DNA of 64,000 nucleotides from Tillandsia leiboldiana (GCA_029204045.2 CM055076.1:27474832-27538831); one strand, 5' to 3'; positions 40,030-51,424 are shown, counted from the first letter of the stretch. A program made the numbers and translations. The notes: a model not told the origin generated them from the sequence alone.

Positions 40030-40266
40030 CGTTTAGATTCTAGAGGTGGTTCCTATCAAATTCGTGATGTAGCACTTAGCTCTCACACTTCCGGCTGATA
40101 CTCGTCTTTGATGTCCTTAATAATATATAATCCGATCAGGCTAGTCATTGAACTCAAACCACGATCCAAAATATTTAAGTCTAATTATTATTATTAACAT
40201 GTGTGGCCTCACATATCCAATTAAGAATCTTTTTCTCATTCGATATAGAACTATTAGGGTATTACA
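40030..40266 (-). mobile_element. TRIM fragment (internal part plus one LTR)
   Basis: 40076-40112 resembles the TRIM internal region (CTCTCACACTTCCGGCTGAT, TCTTTGAT). 40122-40266 resembles an LTR (CTAGTCATTGAACTCAAACC to AGGGTATTACA). The other LTR is missing. Confidence 0.55.
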
Positions 40267-41047
40267 ACGGCAAAGCAGAGATAGAAGATAATTTTCGATA
40301 GCCCTAATGTGATCACTCTAAAACGACCTATGTAATGATCTAATCCAAGGAATAATTTCTCAACCTTTATTTATTTATTTATTTTTTTAAAAAAAATCTA
40401 TCATTGAAACGTGAATGGGGGACAACTTGGGTAAGAAAAAAAAAAGAAAAAAAGAAAAAAAAAAAGAAAAAAAAAAAGTGTGATAGCACACATTTAGCAT
40501 TTTCCACAGCATATGCGAAGGAATAATTTGGGGAACGGTTGAGATCCATGAACTCGGCAATGCGCACCGAAAACGACGCCGACTAAGGTGTAAACTATGG
40601 GTATAAAATTGCAGTTTAGTCCCTGAACTTCACATTGAATTTCATTTAGCTCCTCAGACTTGAAAATTATATAAATAAGATGACAAAAGAGGTTGATAAA
40701 TGTATAACAGGTAAAATGTAGAGACACTTTATATAAATCTAATAATTTATTCATTAAAAATTTTGAATTTCAAATTTTGGACTTAAAAATATAGGGCTAC
40801 ACCCCTCATACCTTTCTCACTTTAGTCCTCACCTTCTAATTTTTTTTATAAAATTTGTAACCTTTATTATTTGTTTACGATAAGAGTAAACTTTAATTTA
40901 CCCCTCGTGTATTTTTATTTTTCCACCTTTGTTGTTTTATTTTTATTTTACTGTAAAAATTTATAATAATACTTTGCCATTCTTTAATGAGCATTTTATT
41001 ATTTTGCGGTTCCAAAAAAGGTATTATTTTTACTACCTTATTTAATA
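40267..41047. other. intergenic DNA, nothing recognised
   Basis: An A-rich run at 40436-40478 and typical low-complexity sequence. No gene. Confidence 0.45.
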
Positions 41048-41626
41048 GGGATAATTGACTGTGTACCCCTGAAATATGAAGAAATATCTGATTTATCCCT
41101 CTTATTTTTTTCTTTTCAATATACCCTTCATACGTTCCACCGTTATTAAAAATACCCCTACCGTTTCCCTTTGTTAAGTTAACTAGGGTTAAACTAGAGT
41201 TAAATAATAATCGGAGTTGAAAACTATCAGATATACCTATTTTGCCCGGGTTTAGGGTTTAGGGTTTAGGGTTTAGGATTTTTTAGGATTTTAGAGTTTA
41301 GGGTTTAGGGTTTTAGGGTTTAGGGTTTAGGGTTTTTTAGAGTTCTAGGGTTTAGGGTTTAGGGTTTAGGGTTTTTTAGGGTTTTAGGGTTTAGGGTTTT
41401 AGGGTTTAGGGGTTTAGGGGTTTAGGATTTAGGGTATATTTGAAAGGGCAAAATAGTAATTACACACAGATAACGGCAGTTTCAAACGGTACACTAACAG
41501 AGTTTAACTTCAGGGGTATTTTGGAAAGAAGTTGGAACATAAGAAGGGTAGTTTTAATATTAGTCCTTCTAAGAGGGGTAAATCTGAAAACAGGAAAATT
41601 TTTAGGGATATGTAGGAAATTGCCCC
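41048..41626. mobile_element. Mutator-like element (family MU2), copy B, with telomere-like core
   Basis: Starts GGGATAATTGACTGTGTACC and ends GTAGGAAATTGCCCC, flanked by perfect 9-bp TATTTAATA duplications (41039-41047, 41627-41635). It is inverse to copies A (17949) and C (54037). Between the shared arms lie 41249-41435, made of TTTAGGG and close variants. The 88-codon and 70-codon frames here are not genes. Confidence 0.8.
41249..41435. repeat. interstitial telomere-like repeats (TTTAGGG)n
   Basis: Roughly two dozen copies of TTTAGGG with variants (TTTTAGGG, TTTTTTAGGG, TTTAGGGG). This is the plant telomere unit, in one orientation. It sits inside a MULE and is absent from the sister copies. 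Confidence 0.9.
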
Positions 41627-42038
41627 TATTTAATAATAGTTTCTTAAAATAAAACCGCAAAAAAGGTATTATTTTTACTACCTTATTTAATAATAGTTTC
41701 TTAAAATAAAATAGAAATAAATTCATAGATTAATTAAAGCACAATTTTTTAATTAAATTATAAGTCCCAAAGGGTTAAATTAAAATTTATCCTAAAATAA
41801 ATAATAATAAAAAAAAATCACACTTTTGGTCCTCCAAGTTATTATAATTTTTGACTCAGAAGTTTCTGAATGGTTGTATACAAATTTTACAACTTTATTT
41901 TGTTGACTAAATATTGATAAACTATTAATATAAAAATATTCTGATAATAATTAAGACACTTAATCACTTCTATATTAACACTATGTCAATATTTAATCAA
42001 CTAAATTTGATTATAATGATTTTGAATGTTAAATGAAT

Positions 42039-42192
42039 TGTAACGACTCGGCCCACTAGCAATAGTAACTCGTTGGGCCCACACCACAGCCCAAAATGCT
42101 TAAGCCCAGTTATTATTACTAGTGTCCAAGTCTCATATAAATCCAATCACAATTCCATCCACATCCGATGTGGGACTATTGGGGGCGTCACA
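42039..42192 (-). mobile_element. TRIM solo LTR with 5-bp TSD
   Basis: 154 bp from TGTAACGACTCGGCCCACTA to GGGGGCGTCACA, flanked by TGAAT on both sides (42034-42038, 42193-42197). A solo LTR with a target duplication shows that a complete element once recombined between its LTRs. Confidence 0.85.
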
Positions 42193-42197
42193 TGAAT

Positions 42198-42950
42198 GCT
42201 TGATTAAGAATTAGAACGGTAATTTATTCTAAGTGCATGTTTGGTTCGGCTTATCAGAATTATAGACAATCTTGTCAGAATTACTGTGTTAGGTTTAGAA
42301 TTACAGACAATCTTGTCAGAATTACTGTGTTAGATTTATTCCGTCTGTAATTTGGTTGGTAATGCAATATTATAAATGGTATAAGATTATTTCGAAAATA
42401 TATTATTGATGACGGGTTATTTCAATCCCAAACCCTTTCAATAAGTTATTTTTAAATTTTAAATTTAGATTTTAATTTTCAAATTTTATATTTTAAAATT
42501 CAAATATAAACTTTAAATTTTCAATTTATATTTTAAATTTTAAAGTTTAAATTTATACCTATATTTTAATTTTTAAAATTTTAATTTATATTTTAAATTA
42601 AAATATAAAATTTTATATTTTTGTTTAGATTTTAAATTTAAATTTTTAATTTTTAATTTTTAAATTTAAATATAAATTATATTAAAATTATCATTTAGTA
42701 AAAAATAATATTCAGAGGTAATCTTAAAATAGACTATGATTTATTATCAAATTTACTAAATTTTATAAAATAAATTAAATATAATAATTATATATACACT
42801 GTAATCTAACACTACTAAACCAAACATGATAATACAATATCAATAATAATCTAATTCAAAAATTTTAAATATCTGAATATGTCGAAATGATATAAAATAT
42901 TATATAACTAGTGTAGTGACCCGCGCGATGCAGTGGACATATATTATTAT
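42198..42950. other. possible Tourist-like element with AT-rich core
   Basis: Starts near CATGTTTGGTTCGGCTTATC (42236) and ends near CTAAACCAAACATG (42828). Its centre is AATTTTAAATTT-type sequence as in the Tourist element at 16534. A clean TTA duplication was not found. A 44-bp direct repeat (CAGAATTATAGACAATCTTG-like) is at 42255 and 42296. Confidence 0.45.
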
Positions 42951-43515
42951 AACTAAACTTATACCTAATCTATCACAATAATATAAACAAATTGTTTTAA
43001 GATCTCGATATAGATTAATCCAATATCAAATCACGGAATGAAATCATGCTACGACGAATTTGGAGCACTCACCAGGATTTCGCCATTTTAGAAGAGGTTG
43101 GAGATGAGCACCAAAAATTCGAAGAGCATTTTGGGGGTGAAAAATTTTGAGGCGAAATATCAAAACACCGCCGTGCGCACGATCCCCGCCACGGTTTGTC
43201 CGAAGCCGCCCTCCACGGCCTCCCCACTCCCGGTGCTGATGGTCATGGCCTCTGTCGCCGTGGTGGTCGCCGCCGCCACCGTCTATACCTCAAGAATTCG
43301 AATTTATCGACTTCTATAAGAGATTAAACCTCGAAAACGTGATAGAGAGGATATGTGGATGGGAGAGAGATAAAAGTGGGGTTTGAGAAAGAGAGAGTGG
43401 GGGAGAAGATGAGGGGATGTCAGGTAAGAAATTAAAGAGAGTGGGGAGAAGATGAGGAGATGTCGGGTGAGAAAAGATAGAGACGGTAGATAAGAAAAAA
43501 AAGAAAAAAAAAAAA
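42951..43515. other. GC-rich island of unknown origin
   Basis: 43150-43290 is strikingly GC-rich (CCGTGCGCACGATCCCCGCC, GTCGCCGTGGTGGTCGCCGC), preceded at 42910-42937 by GTGACCCGCGCGATGCAGTG. The open frame 43098-43319 (TIPATVCPKPPSTASPLPVL) matches nothing I know. It is probably cargo or part of an unrecognised transposon. Confidence 0.4.
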
Positions 43516-43628
43516 TTCAAAAATAAAAAATATACATGGAGTAATTAATTGGGGTAATATTAAACCATGAAGGAAACTGTGAAGAAAATGTTGACATGTG
43601 ACAAAAATTATGAGAAATCATATATAGG

Positions 43629-43747
43629 TATAGATAGATGTGAACCAAACGCGCCACATAAAAATGAGTTGAAATATTATATAATGTGAACCAAACGCGC
43701 CACATAAAAATGAGTTGAAATATTATATAATGTGAACCAAACGCGCC
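43629..43747. repeat. 49-bp tandem repeat
   Basis: GTGAACCAAACGCGCCACAT plus AAAAATGAGTTGAAATATTA occurs about 2.4 times. The AACCAAACGCGCC words look like Tourist-type element ends. Confidence 0.75.
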
Positions 43748-43753
43748 CACATA

Positions 43754-43784
<31 letters not shown>

Positions 43785-44082
43785 TTTTTTTTTTTAAAAA
43801 AAAAGAAAAAAAAAAAAGAAAAAAAGGGGGGGTGATTGGGAGACAATTCCAATGATGGTGACCAATGGAGCTCCAATCAAACCTTCTCACTGCCACCTGT
43901 ACATGTCTCCCAAAGACAACAGCCAAGAATTTTCCTTTTCTAATACCAATGAGTAAAAAAAAAAAAAAAAAAAAAAAAAATAAATAAATAAATAAATGGT
44001 GGACACATAAATTGATCCCACCTCTCTATATGTTGTGCTATGTAAGCATGTGGACAAGGACAAGTGCTTTGCTACATTCATA

Positions 44083-44120
44083 GAGAGAGAAGAGAGAGAG
44101 AGAGAGGGGGAGAGGGGGAG
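44083..44120 (+). repeat. GA-rich tract in the SWEET2 leader region
   Basis: GAGAGAGAAGAGAGAGAGAG followed by GGGGGAGAGGGGGAGG, 100-130 bp upstream of the chosen start codon, probably in the promoter or 5'UTR. Confidence 0.7.
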
Positions 44121-44216
44121 GAGTTTGGGTTGTGGTGTTTGTGGAGATTCATTTGTGTATATATCTCTCTCTAAAAGTGAAAAGTGAAAGAGAAAATGAG
44201 AGAGAGAGGGGGTTTG

Positions 44217-46700
44217 ATGAGCTCTTTGGATTCTTCTCCTTTTTCTTCTTCTTCTTCTTCTTCTTTTTCTGCATATTCTTTTTATGAACTCTGTTGCTAT
44301 GCAGCTGGAGTTGCAGGTAAACTGAAAAACTCTTCTAGATCTATTTTTCTTTCCTGCCCATCTCACAAAATGGTGTTTCTAAAAATTTTCATGTTTGTTG
44401 TAGTTTTTGAATTTAATGGTTTAAATTTTCCCAATGTTGATTCAATCCAAGAACCAAGTGAAAAACTCAAATGGGTTCCTCCTAATAAAAGTTCCATACT
44501 TGTTGAATCCAAGAACAAGAGAAAAACTTATCAGAATATATCATTCTTGTTGTTAGTTTAATGATCTTAATTAGGATTATATGCAGTAGAAACTTAATTT
44601 TTCTTAACTTCTCAAATGGGTTCCTCCTAATAAAAGTTCCATACTTGTTCAATCCAAGAACAAGAGAAAAACTTATCAGAATAGATCATTCTTGTTGTTA
44701 GTTTAATGATCTTAATTAGGATTATATACATATATATATGCAGTAGAAACTCAATTTTTTTTGTTCTTGTTGCAGGTAACCTGTTTGCCCTTGTGTTGTT
44801 CTTGTCACCAATGTAAGCCCATGATTTGGTATACTCCTTTTTTGTTTTTGGTTTGAATTCAATTGAGTGTGATCCATATTGCATATATGAAAACTCACAA
44901 GGGCATGTTTCTTTTCATGTTAAATTGCTTTTCTTAGACCCACATACAAGAGAATCATTAGAAACAAGTCGACGGAGCAGTTCTCGGGTTTGCCCTATGT
45001 GTACTCCCTGCTGAACTGCTTGATCTGCATGTGGTATGGCCTCCCTTTTGTATCCTATGGTGTGATCTTGGTTTCGACTGTTAATTCCATCGGCGCGGCT
45101 TTTCAGCTTGTCTATGTGACCCTCTTCATTGTCTATGCCGATACCACGAGGAAGGTATATAGATTTATAGCCTGACTTTTGAAACAGCTTCTTTACTTTA
45201 GAAAGCAGAAGCTTCTAGAAATTAGACATTTGGCAGACAGAAAGCCCGGAGCTTATGTTCCGAGAGAAGCAGAACGGACTTTTGGATTCTGTCAACACGT
45301 TAGAAGCTCTAATTTAAAGTTTCTGCTTGATCTGTTGGTTGTGCGTTTTCAACTGTAGATCTGCAAAAGCTCTGGTAGCCTTTTTATTCTGCATGCTCAC
45401 ATGACGAAAGAAATATCCGCATGATTTTATCTGGCAGGTGAAGATGTGCGGATTGCTTATATTTGTCGGTTGTGTTTTTGCTCTCATTACATGCGTCAGC
45501 CTCGAATTATTGGATCATGCGACGCGGCAACTCTTTGTAGGATACTTAAGCGTCGCTTCTCTCGTCTCCATGTTCGCATCCCCCTTATTCATCATTGTAA
45601 GATTCCAATCACTAGTTCAAGCTGGAAAAATCTATACAATGCTTCAGCAGCTAACTAAACATGATATCATTTCTTTTTTTTTTTTTGTTCTTAATCAGAA
45701 TTTGGTGATTAAGACGAAGAGTGTGGAGTTCATGCCTTTCTATTTATCCCTGGCGACATTCTTGATGAGCGTCTCGTTCTTCGCCTATGGAATGCTCTTG
45801 CACGACTTCTTCATATATGTAAGAATCTGTAACGACCCGGCACACTAGCAATAATAACTCGTTGGGCCCAAACCACAGCCCAAAATGCTTAAGTCCAGTT
45901 ATCATCCGATGTGGGATTATTGGGGTGTCACAGACTCCCTCCGTTTAGGCCTTACGTTCTCGTCAATCCAAACACACACACAACAGCCCAAGATTACCAG
46001 GCGCTGTGAGACTTGTCTCGCTAGCCCTGTCATTTAGATCCAGACTCAGACTCGCCACACACTTCCGGCTAGTTATTGGCTTTGATACCAAATATAACGA
46101 CCTGGCACACTAGCAATAATAACTCATTGGGTTCAAACCACAGTCCAAAATGCTTAAGCCCAGTTATTATTACTAGTGTCCATGTCTTATATATACCCAA
46201 GCACATCCACGTTCCCATTCGATGTCGGACTATTGGGGTGTCACAGAATCTTTGCTCAATTTTTTGCTATAACATTGTCGGGACCCAACACCTGCTATAG
46301 ATCATTTGAAAACCGCTCCTCGAAAGTTAATTCCTTGGATTCGAATTACATTTCGAGTGCATGTCTCATTTAATTATTTTTCTAAATTGAATAGGGGATT
46401 CGATTTCAAAATGGCCTGTAGTTGAGGGGATCCTCGTCCACTTTAATTCCGTTAGAACTAACAATTTCTGACGAAAGAGTTACAGAATACTGCCAAGTTA
46501 CAAAGTCTTTCTCTAAGTTTTGATTTAGCTTCAGAAACCAAACAAATGTGTTGATTGTAAATTGATTTCTCCTTTCATTTATGTGTGAATTTCAGATTCC
46601 AAATGGGATCGGAACCGTCTTGGGAGTAGTACAATTGTTGCTATATGCCTACTACAGCAGGAAATCGAGAGACGAGTCGCGGCTACCACTGCTACGCTGA
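44217..46700 (+). CDS. SWEET2: SWEET2 bidirectional sugar transporter
   Basis: A seven-helix uniporter of the MtN3/SWEET family. SWEET2 (clade I) moves glucose-type sugars and acts at the vacuole membrane in Arabidopsis. Exons are 44217-44316, 44776-44812, 44938-45154, 45438-45596, 45699-45818 and 46596-46700. All introns are GT-AG and in phase, giving 245 residues, usual for the family. Visible motifs include AAGVAGNLFALVLFLSPIPT, STEQFSGLPYVYSLLNCLIC and GYLSVASLVSMFASPLFII. They continue with KTKSVEFMPFYLSLATFLMS, then IPNGIGTVLGVVQLLLYAYY, ending RLPLLR. Both MtN3 repeats are complete. An in-frame ATG at 44196 would add 7 residues (MRERGGL); 44217 (MSSLDSSPF) fits the short N-termini of the family better. 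A TRIM sits in intron 5 and a tandem duplication in intron 1; neither affects coding. Confidence 0.93.
44468..44755. repeat. tandem duplication in SWEET2 intron 1
   Basis: About 130 bp starting AAATGGGTTCCTCCTAATAA recurs 145 bp later (44468 and 44613) with only a few differences, plus a small ATACATATAT insertion in the second copy. Confidence 0.85.
45828..46245 (-). mobile_element. complete TRIM retrotransposon in SWEET2 intron 5
   Basis: LTRs at 45828-45932 (shortened by an internal deletion) and 46093-46245, flanked by perfect GAATC duplications (45823-45827, 46246-46250). The internal region ends TTGGCTTTGATACCA, a diverged tRNA-iMet primer-binding site in reverse complement, and begins GACTCCCTCC, the polypurine complement. 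It is therefore antisense to SWEET2. It starts at intron position +10, leaving the donor GTAAGAATC intact. Confidence 0.92.
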
Positions 46701-46702
46701 AG

Positions 46703-46743
<41 letters not shown>
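46703..46743 (+). repeat. (CT)n(AT)n microsatellite at the start of the SWEET2 3'UTR
   Basis: A CT run of about 26 bp and an AT run of about 14 bp begin 3 nt after the SWEET2 stop codon. It would lie in the 3'UTR. Confidence 0.85.
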
Positions 46744-48070
46744 AACCCTGTATTCTTTAATAAGGTTAAATGTGTGAATCATTGTTTTGTGATATTTCCG
46801 TGATTATTTTTTTGGCCTTTGTTCTTTTGTATTGATGATAATTTTGATGCTGTAAGTTTTGTCAATTAATATGTTGGCGATGTATTTTATTTGATATTTG
46901 AGTATCATCAGTTCCTCCATAAAACTTTCGTTTGATGTATAAACCTATTATCATCAGTTCATCAATCAATAGAAAAAAAAGAAAAAAAGGAAGAAGAAAC
47001 TTCTTATCCTGTAATAACTGCGCCAATTATGTACTCGCCTCGTCTATTTTGTATTTCTATTCTCTTTTTTTCATTGTAATTATGTTTATTTCATATGCAT
47101 TGAAATGAGATGTAAACTTGTCGAGTTTCTTTAACATCAGAGGCTCTGCACATACTTGTCACATTTTGCTCGGTATCGATCCACCATTAAATTTTGGTGA
47201 TACAGCGATCGAAATCCCGAGACCATGCATGCGGTTACTAAGCTTTGTAGTGCTCTATTGTTTCGAAAACTCCGACTCATCAAATGCATTTCCTGTGATT
47301 CTGTATATGTTTGCGCCTTTTCGTTCGTGGATTGAACTCTTGTTTACTTTACTCTCTTCGCGTTTTGTTGTGAACTATCTCATCTACTTATGATGATGAT
47401 AAGTGTTTTCAGAAACTTTTCCCTTCAATACAGCAGCAAGAGAGTAGGTAATGGCGCGAACCTGAAACTCTGAAAACAGTAAATCTTTTTTCAGCACTGG
47501 AACTGTAGCTCTCTTAATGTTGGCATTTTGATGATTTGTAGATCCTATGCAGTATCCTGCGCTATGTTCGGAGACGCAGGTCGACATTTCTCGATGGCGG
47601 GATTCGATCTATCGGCATTCACGGTTAGCTGGATCACTTTCTTTTATTTTCCTTCTGTTTGATAATGCATTTTCATTCTTTACGCGTTCCCAAACCGAGA
47701 TTATGCGTGGGAGCTCGAATGTTTACTGTTTCTTCGGTTTTCGATCGAATCGTCTTTCCTCTTTTTGAGTCGTGTAAGGACTCGATGCTAAAATGAAAAA
47801 CATGAGTTTAAGCCCCGCTAAAGAACAGTGTTTTTAACATTTATATTCGACAAAAATTTAAGCTGCTAAAGAATAGTGTTTTTAACATTTATATTCGACA
47901 CTTTTTCTTATATTTGGATTCGAAATTGTTGATAGGCTCAAAACGGGGACTTGAATTAAATAGAAGAAAATTAAATAACGCTAAGAGCTACTCTGATACC
48001 ATGTAAACTTATGTAAAATTATCATTATTCTTTAAAAACTTAAGCTATCAAAGAACATTGTTTTTAATAT
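46744..48070. other. intergenic DNA downstream of SWEET2
   Basis: 3'UTR-like sequence is followed by moderate-GC DNA. 47547-47613 is open (RSYAVSCAMFGDAGRHFSMA) after a TTTGTAG acceptor-like site, but no partner exon or family was recognised. A repeated phrase CAAAGAACAGTGTTTTTAAC-like occurs at 47818 and 47863. Confidence 0.4.
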
Positions 48071-48765
48071 GCGACGACCTGATCCACTAGCAATAATAAC
48101 TCGTTGGGCCCAAATCACAGCCTGAAATGCTTAAACCCTTCGTTTGGTTCAAACCAAATCACATATCAGAATTACTAGACGATGTGAGTATCTAGAGATG
48201 GCTCCTACGGGTTTAAAAGATACACTTTGTCCCGCATATCGTGGCTCCTACGGGTTCAAAAGATGCACTTTGTCCCGCATATCATTTAACTCTCACACTT
48301 TCGGCTGATATTTGTCTTTGATACCATTTGTAACGCATATCACTTAACTCATCGTGGCTCCTACCGGTTCAAAAGATGCACTTTATCCCACATATCATTT
48401 AACTCTCACACTTCCGGCTGATATTTGTCTTTGATACCATTTGTAACGCATATCACTTAACTCATCGTGGCTCCTACCGGTTCAAAAGATGCACTTTGTC
48501 CCGCATATCATTTAACTGTCACACTTCCGGCTGATATTTGTCTTTGATACCATTTGTAACGCATATCATTTAACTCTCACACTTCCGGCTGATATTTGTC
48601 TTTGATACCATTTGTAACGATTCGATTTGTTAACAATAATAACTCGTTGAGTCCAAATCACAGTCCAAAATACTTAAACCCGATTATTATTATTAACATG
48701 TGTGGTCTTATATATTCAATCAGAACCTCTTTATCATTCGATATGAGACTATTGGTGCATTACAT
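48071..48765 (-). mobile_element. rearranged TRIM with amplified internal segment
   Basis: 48071-48140 is a partial LTR. 48612-48765 is a nearly complete one (TGTAACGATTCGATTTGTTA to GTGCATTACA). Between them the internal segment ACACTTCCGGCTGATATTTG / TCTTTGATACCATTTGTAAC is repeated four to five times (about 48290, 48410, 48525, 48580) with units of 60-120 bp. The repeated unit holds the primer-binding-site complement. Confidence 0.7.
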
Positions 48766-49949
48766 AATATTTATATTCAACAAAATATACTACGCTTTTC
48801 ATGTTAACGTGGTACGTTTTCCCGAGAGAAAATTATTTGTATCATTGAGGGGCTTAAATTCGAGTTCGAGGTATAACATTTACAAGTGTTTGAATGTTCT
48901 CTCTTGCTTAAAATTGAACATGTAGAAATTTCTTCTGTGGTAGAGATAATTGTTGTTGACTTAATTAGTACTTTGATTTTTCCATGGTTTTGACTTTTTC
49001 TTTTTTCTTTTTTCTTTTTTCTTTGTATAGTAATCTTTAGATTTAATCCAATAAATGTACTAGTCATATTTAATTTGATTATTTTTTTCTCATTTTTGGT
49101 TGTTCTAATACTCAACCTTGGTTGAATTTTATGTTTCAAGCAAAGGGTGTAGTATTTTCGAAGGTGTTTTGTTTCTCGGAAAATCGTGGAAAATTGGATA
49201 GAAAAATTTTCAGAAACCGAATAGGAGACTTTTCTATGAAAATTTGGATTTTTTTTTTTTTTTTTTTTTGGCTAAATTACACAAAATCTTCATGTAAATA
49301 TTCACTTTTTTATTTTTTCTTCTGACTTTCAAAAATCTACATTTTATCCTCTTAAATATTCAAGTTGATGTATTTTGTTCCCCTCTGTCAGGGTTTCATC
49401 AATATTTCGTCAATTTTTTATAATTTACACCGAAAATATTCTTGAAATGATAGAAATATATTAAAAATTAATTTTTTTCTTTATAGAACAAGTAAGGATA
49501 ATATGGTCATTTCATTCTCTTTATTAACACCGTAATCTCCTGAAAATATTTTCTGATATTTCAAGGGGGTAAAATATAGATTTTTAAAAGTCAGGGAGAA
49601 GAAAATGAAAAAGTAGATATTTATAAGAAAGTTTTTCGTATTTTAATTTTTTTTTTTTTGAAAAATTATTTTCTCTCGAAACCAAACCAACGGTTAGTAT
49701 TTGAAATCACACATTTGAGTGTTTTGGTAGCTTGTTTTTAGATAATTTTATCTCTGTTTTGGTGACTAAGTTTATGTGAATGTGGAGTAGAGATTAAAAG
49801 ATGATAACATAAACTAATTTGTTTAGTGTTGCTTGTTGTGTGCATTTCTTTTCCTGCACTTCACTCCATTTGCCTTCATTTGATGATTTGGGAGACATTC
49901 ACATTATTTTACTTGCGAATTTGTTGGACATTGCTTTACGCACATAAAA
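48766..49949. other. intergenic DNA with a palindromic element at about 49265-49655
   Basis: GGCTAAATTACACAAAATCTTC at 49270 is inversely related to GAAAGTTTTTCGTATTTTAA at 49628, with arms including CTGACTTTCAAAAATCTACA and its inverse GATTTTTAAAAGTCAG. It resembles the MULE at 28546. It is bordered by poly-T on both sides. No gene. Confidence 0.45.
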
Positions 49950-51062
49950 TTGCTTGCAGAATCTTCTGCATAGTGATTAGCTTATGCTGATAAAATATTA
50001 TGCAGGAAGGCTTCCCTACGAAGAGACAATCTAATCAACCGTTCATCACTGTTTTAAGATTCGTACAAAAATTGCTTGCAGAATCCTCTGCATAGTCGTT
50101 AGCTTATGCTTTTGTGTGCGCACAAAGTAATAAAATATTATGCGGAAAGGCTCTCTCAGGTAAGTTGTGGAAGGAAAATGTACTCGCCAACTGTATCTGG
50201 TTCATCACTGTTTTAAGATTCATGCAAAAATTGCTTGCAGAATCTTCTGCATAGTGATTAGCTTATGCTGATAAAATATTATGCAGGAAGGCTTCCCTAC
50301 GAAGAGACAATCTAATCAACCGTTCATCACTGTTTTAAGATTCGTACAAAAATTGCTTGCAGAATCCTCTGCATAGTCGTTAGCTTATGCTTTTGTGTGC
50401 GCACAAAGTAATAAAATATTATGCGGAAAGGCTCTCTCAGGTAAGTTGTGGAAGGAAAATGTACTCGCCAACTGTATCTGGTTCATCACTGTTTTAAGAT
50501 TCATGCAAAAATTGCTTGCAGAATCTTCTGCATAGTGATTAGCTTATGCTGATAAAATATTATGCAGGAAGGCTTCCCTACGAGGAGACAATCTAATCAA
50601 CCGTTCATCACTGTTTTAAGATTCGTACAAAAATTGCTTGCAGAATCCTCTGCATAGTCGTTAGTTTATGCTTTTGTGTGCGCACAAAATGATAAAATAT
50701 TATGCGGAAAGGCTCTCTCAGATAAGTTGTGGAAGGAAAATGTGCTCGCCAACTGTATCTGGTTCATCACTGTTTTAAGATTCGTGCAAAAATTGCTTGC
50801 AGAATCTTCTGCATAGTGGTTAGCTTATGCTAATAAAATATTATGCAGGAAGGCTTCCCTACAAGGAGACAGTTAATCAACCGTTCATCACTGTTTTAAG
50901 ATTCATGCAAAAATTGCAAAGAGACAGTCTAATCAATCGTTCATCACTGTTTTAAGATTCGTGTAAAAATTGCTTACAGAATTCTCTGCATAGTGATTAG
51001 CTTACGATTTTGTGTGCGCACAAAATGATAAAATATTATACGGGAAGGCTCTATCTCTCAGA
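49950..51062. repeat. 281-bp tandem repeat array, about four units
   Basis: TTGCTTGCAGAATCTTCTGC starts at 49950, 50231, 50512 and 50793, a constant 281-bp spacing. Each unit contains two related halves (AATCTTCTGCATAGTGATTA and AATCCTCTGCATAGTCGTTA). The first three units are nearly identical and the fourth is shortened and diverged. No ORF spans it. Confidence 0.92.
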
Positions 51063-51424
51063 TACCCATTCGGATAGACTAAGTTGTGGGAACTTGTATT
51101 GTCCTGGATGTTTGCTTCGGAGGCAAAGGGGCATTCGGTTAAGTAGCACTCTCGAGGAGAGTTTATCTGGTTAGGCGGAATATACTCGGCTTGAAGGCCA
51201 ACCTCGTTGGCGGGGTTGTTTGTTCAGAACTCGCGGAGTTCGACGAGGGGTTCGACGTAAGGTGTGGCGCCGAGCAGTCAGGCTCGCGGAGGAGCATGCT
51301 TGGTTAATGCTTGAGTTGTGATCCCGCTGTTTAAGTTCGAGGGCGTGTCCGTGGTAAGGGACTCGAGAAGACTGGCTCAGGTGTGCGACTCTTGAGCGCC
51401 GCACAGGATAATTTTAAGGCGAAG
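51063..51424. other. GC-rich insert between two copies of an array segment
   Basis: About 360 bp of GC-rich DNA (GTTGGCGGGGTTGTTTGTTC, GGTGTGGCGCCGAGCAGTCA) interrupts the array. AAATATTATACGGGAAGGCT lies on both sides (about 51030 and 51426), as after a segmental insertion. No conserved protein is recognised in either strand. Confidence 0.55.

Noticed and set aside
47118..47768. Possible gene downstream of SWEET2
   Set aside because: Frames at 47118 and 47547 have no recognised family and no consistent splice partners.
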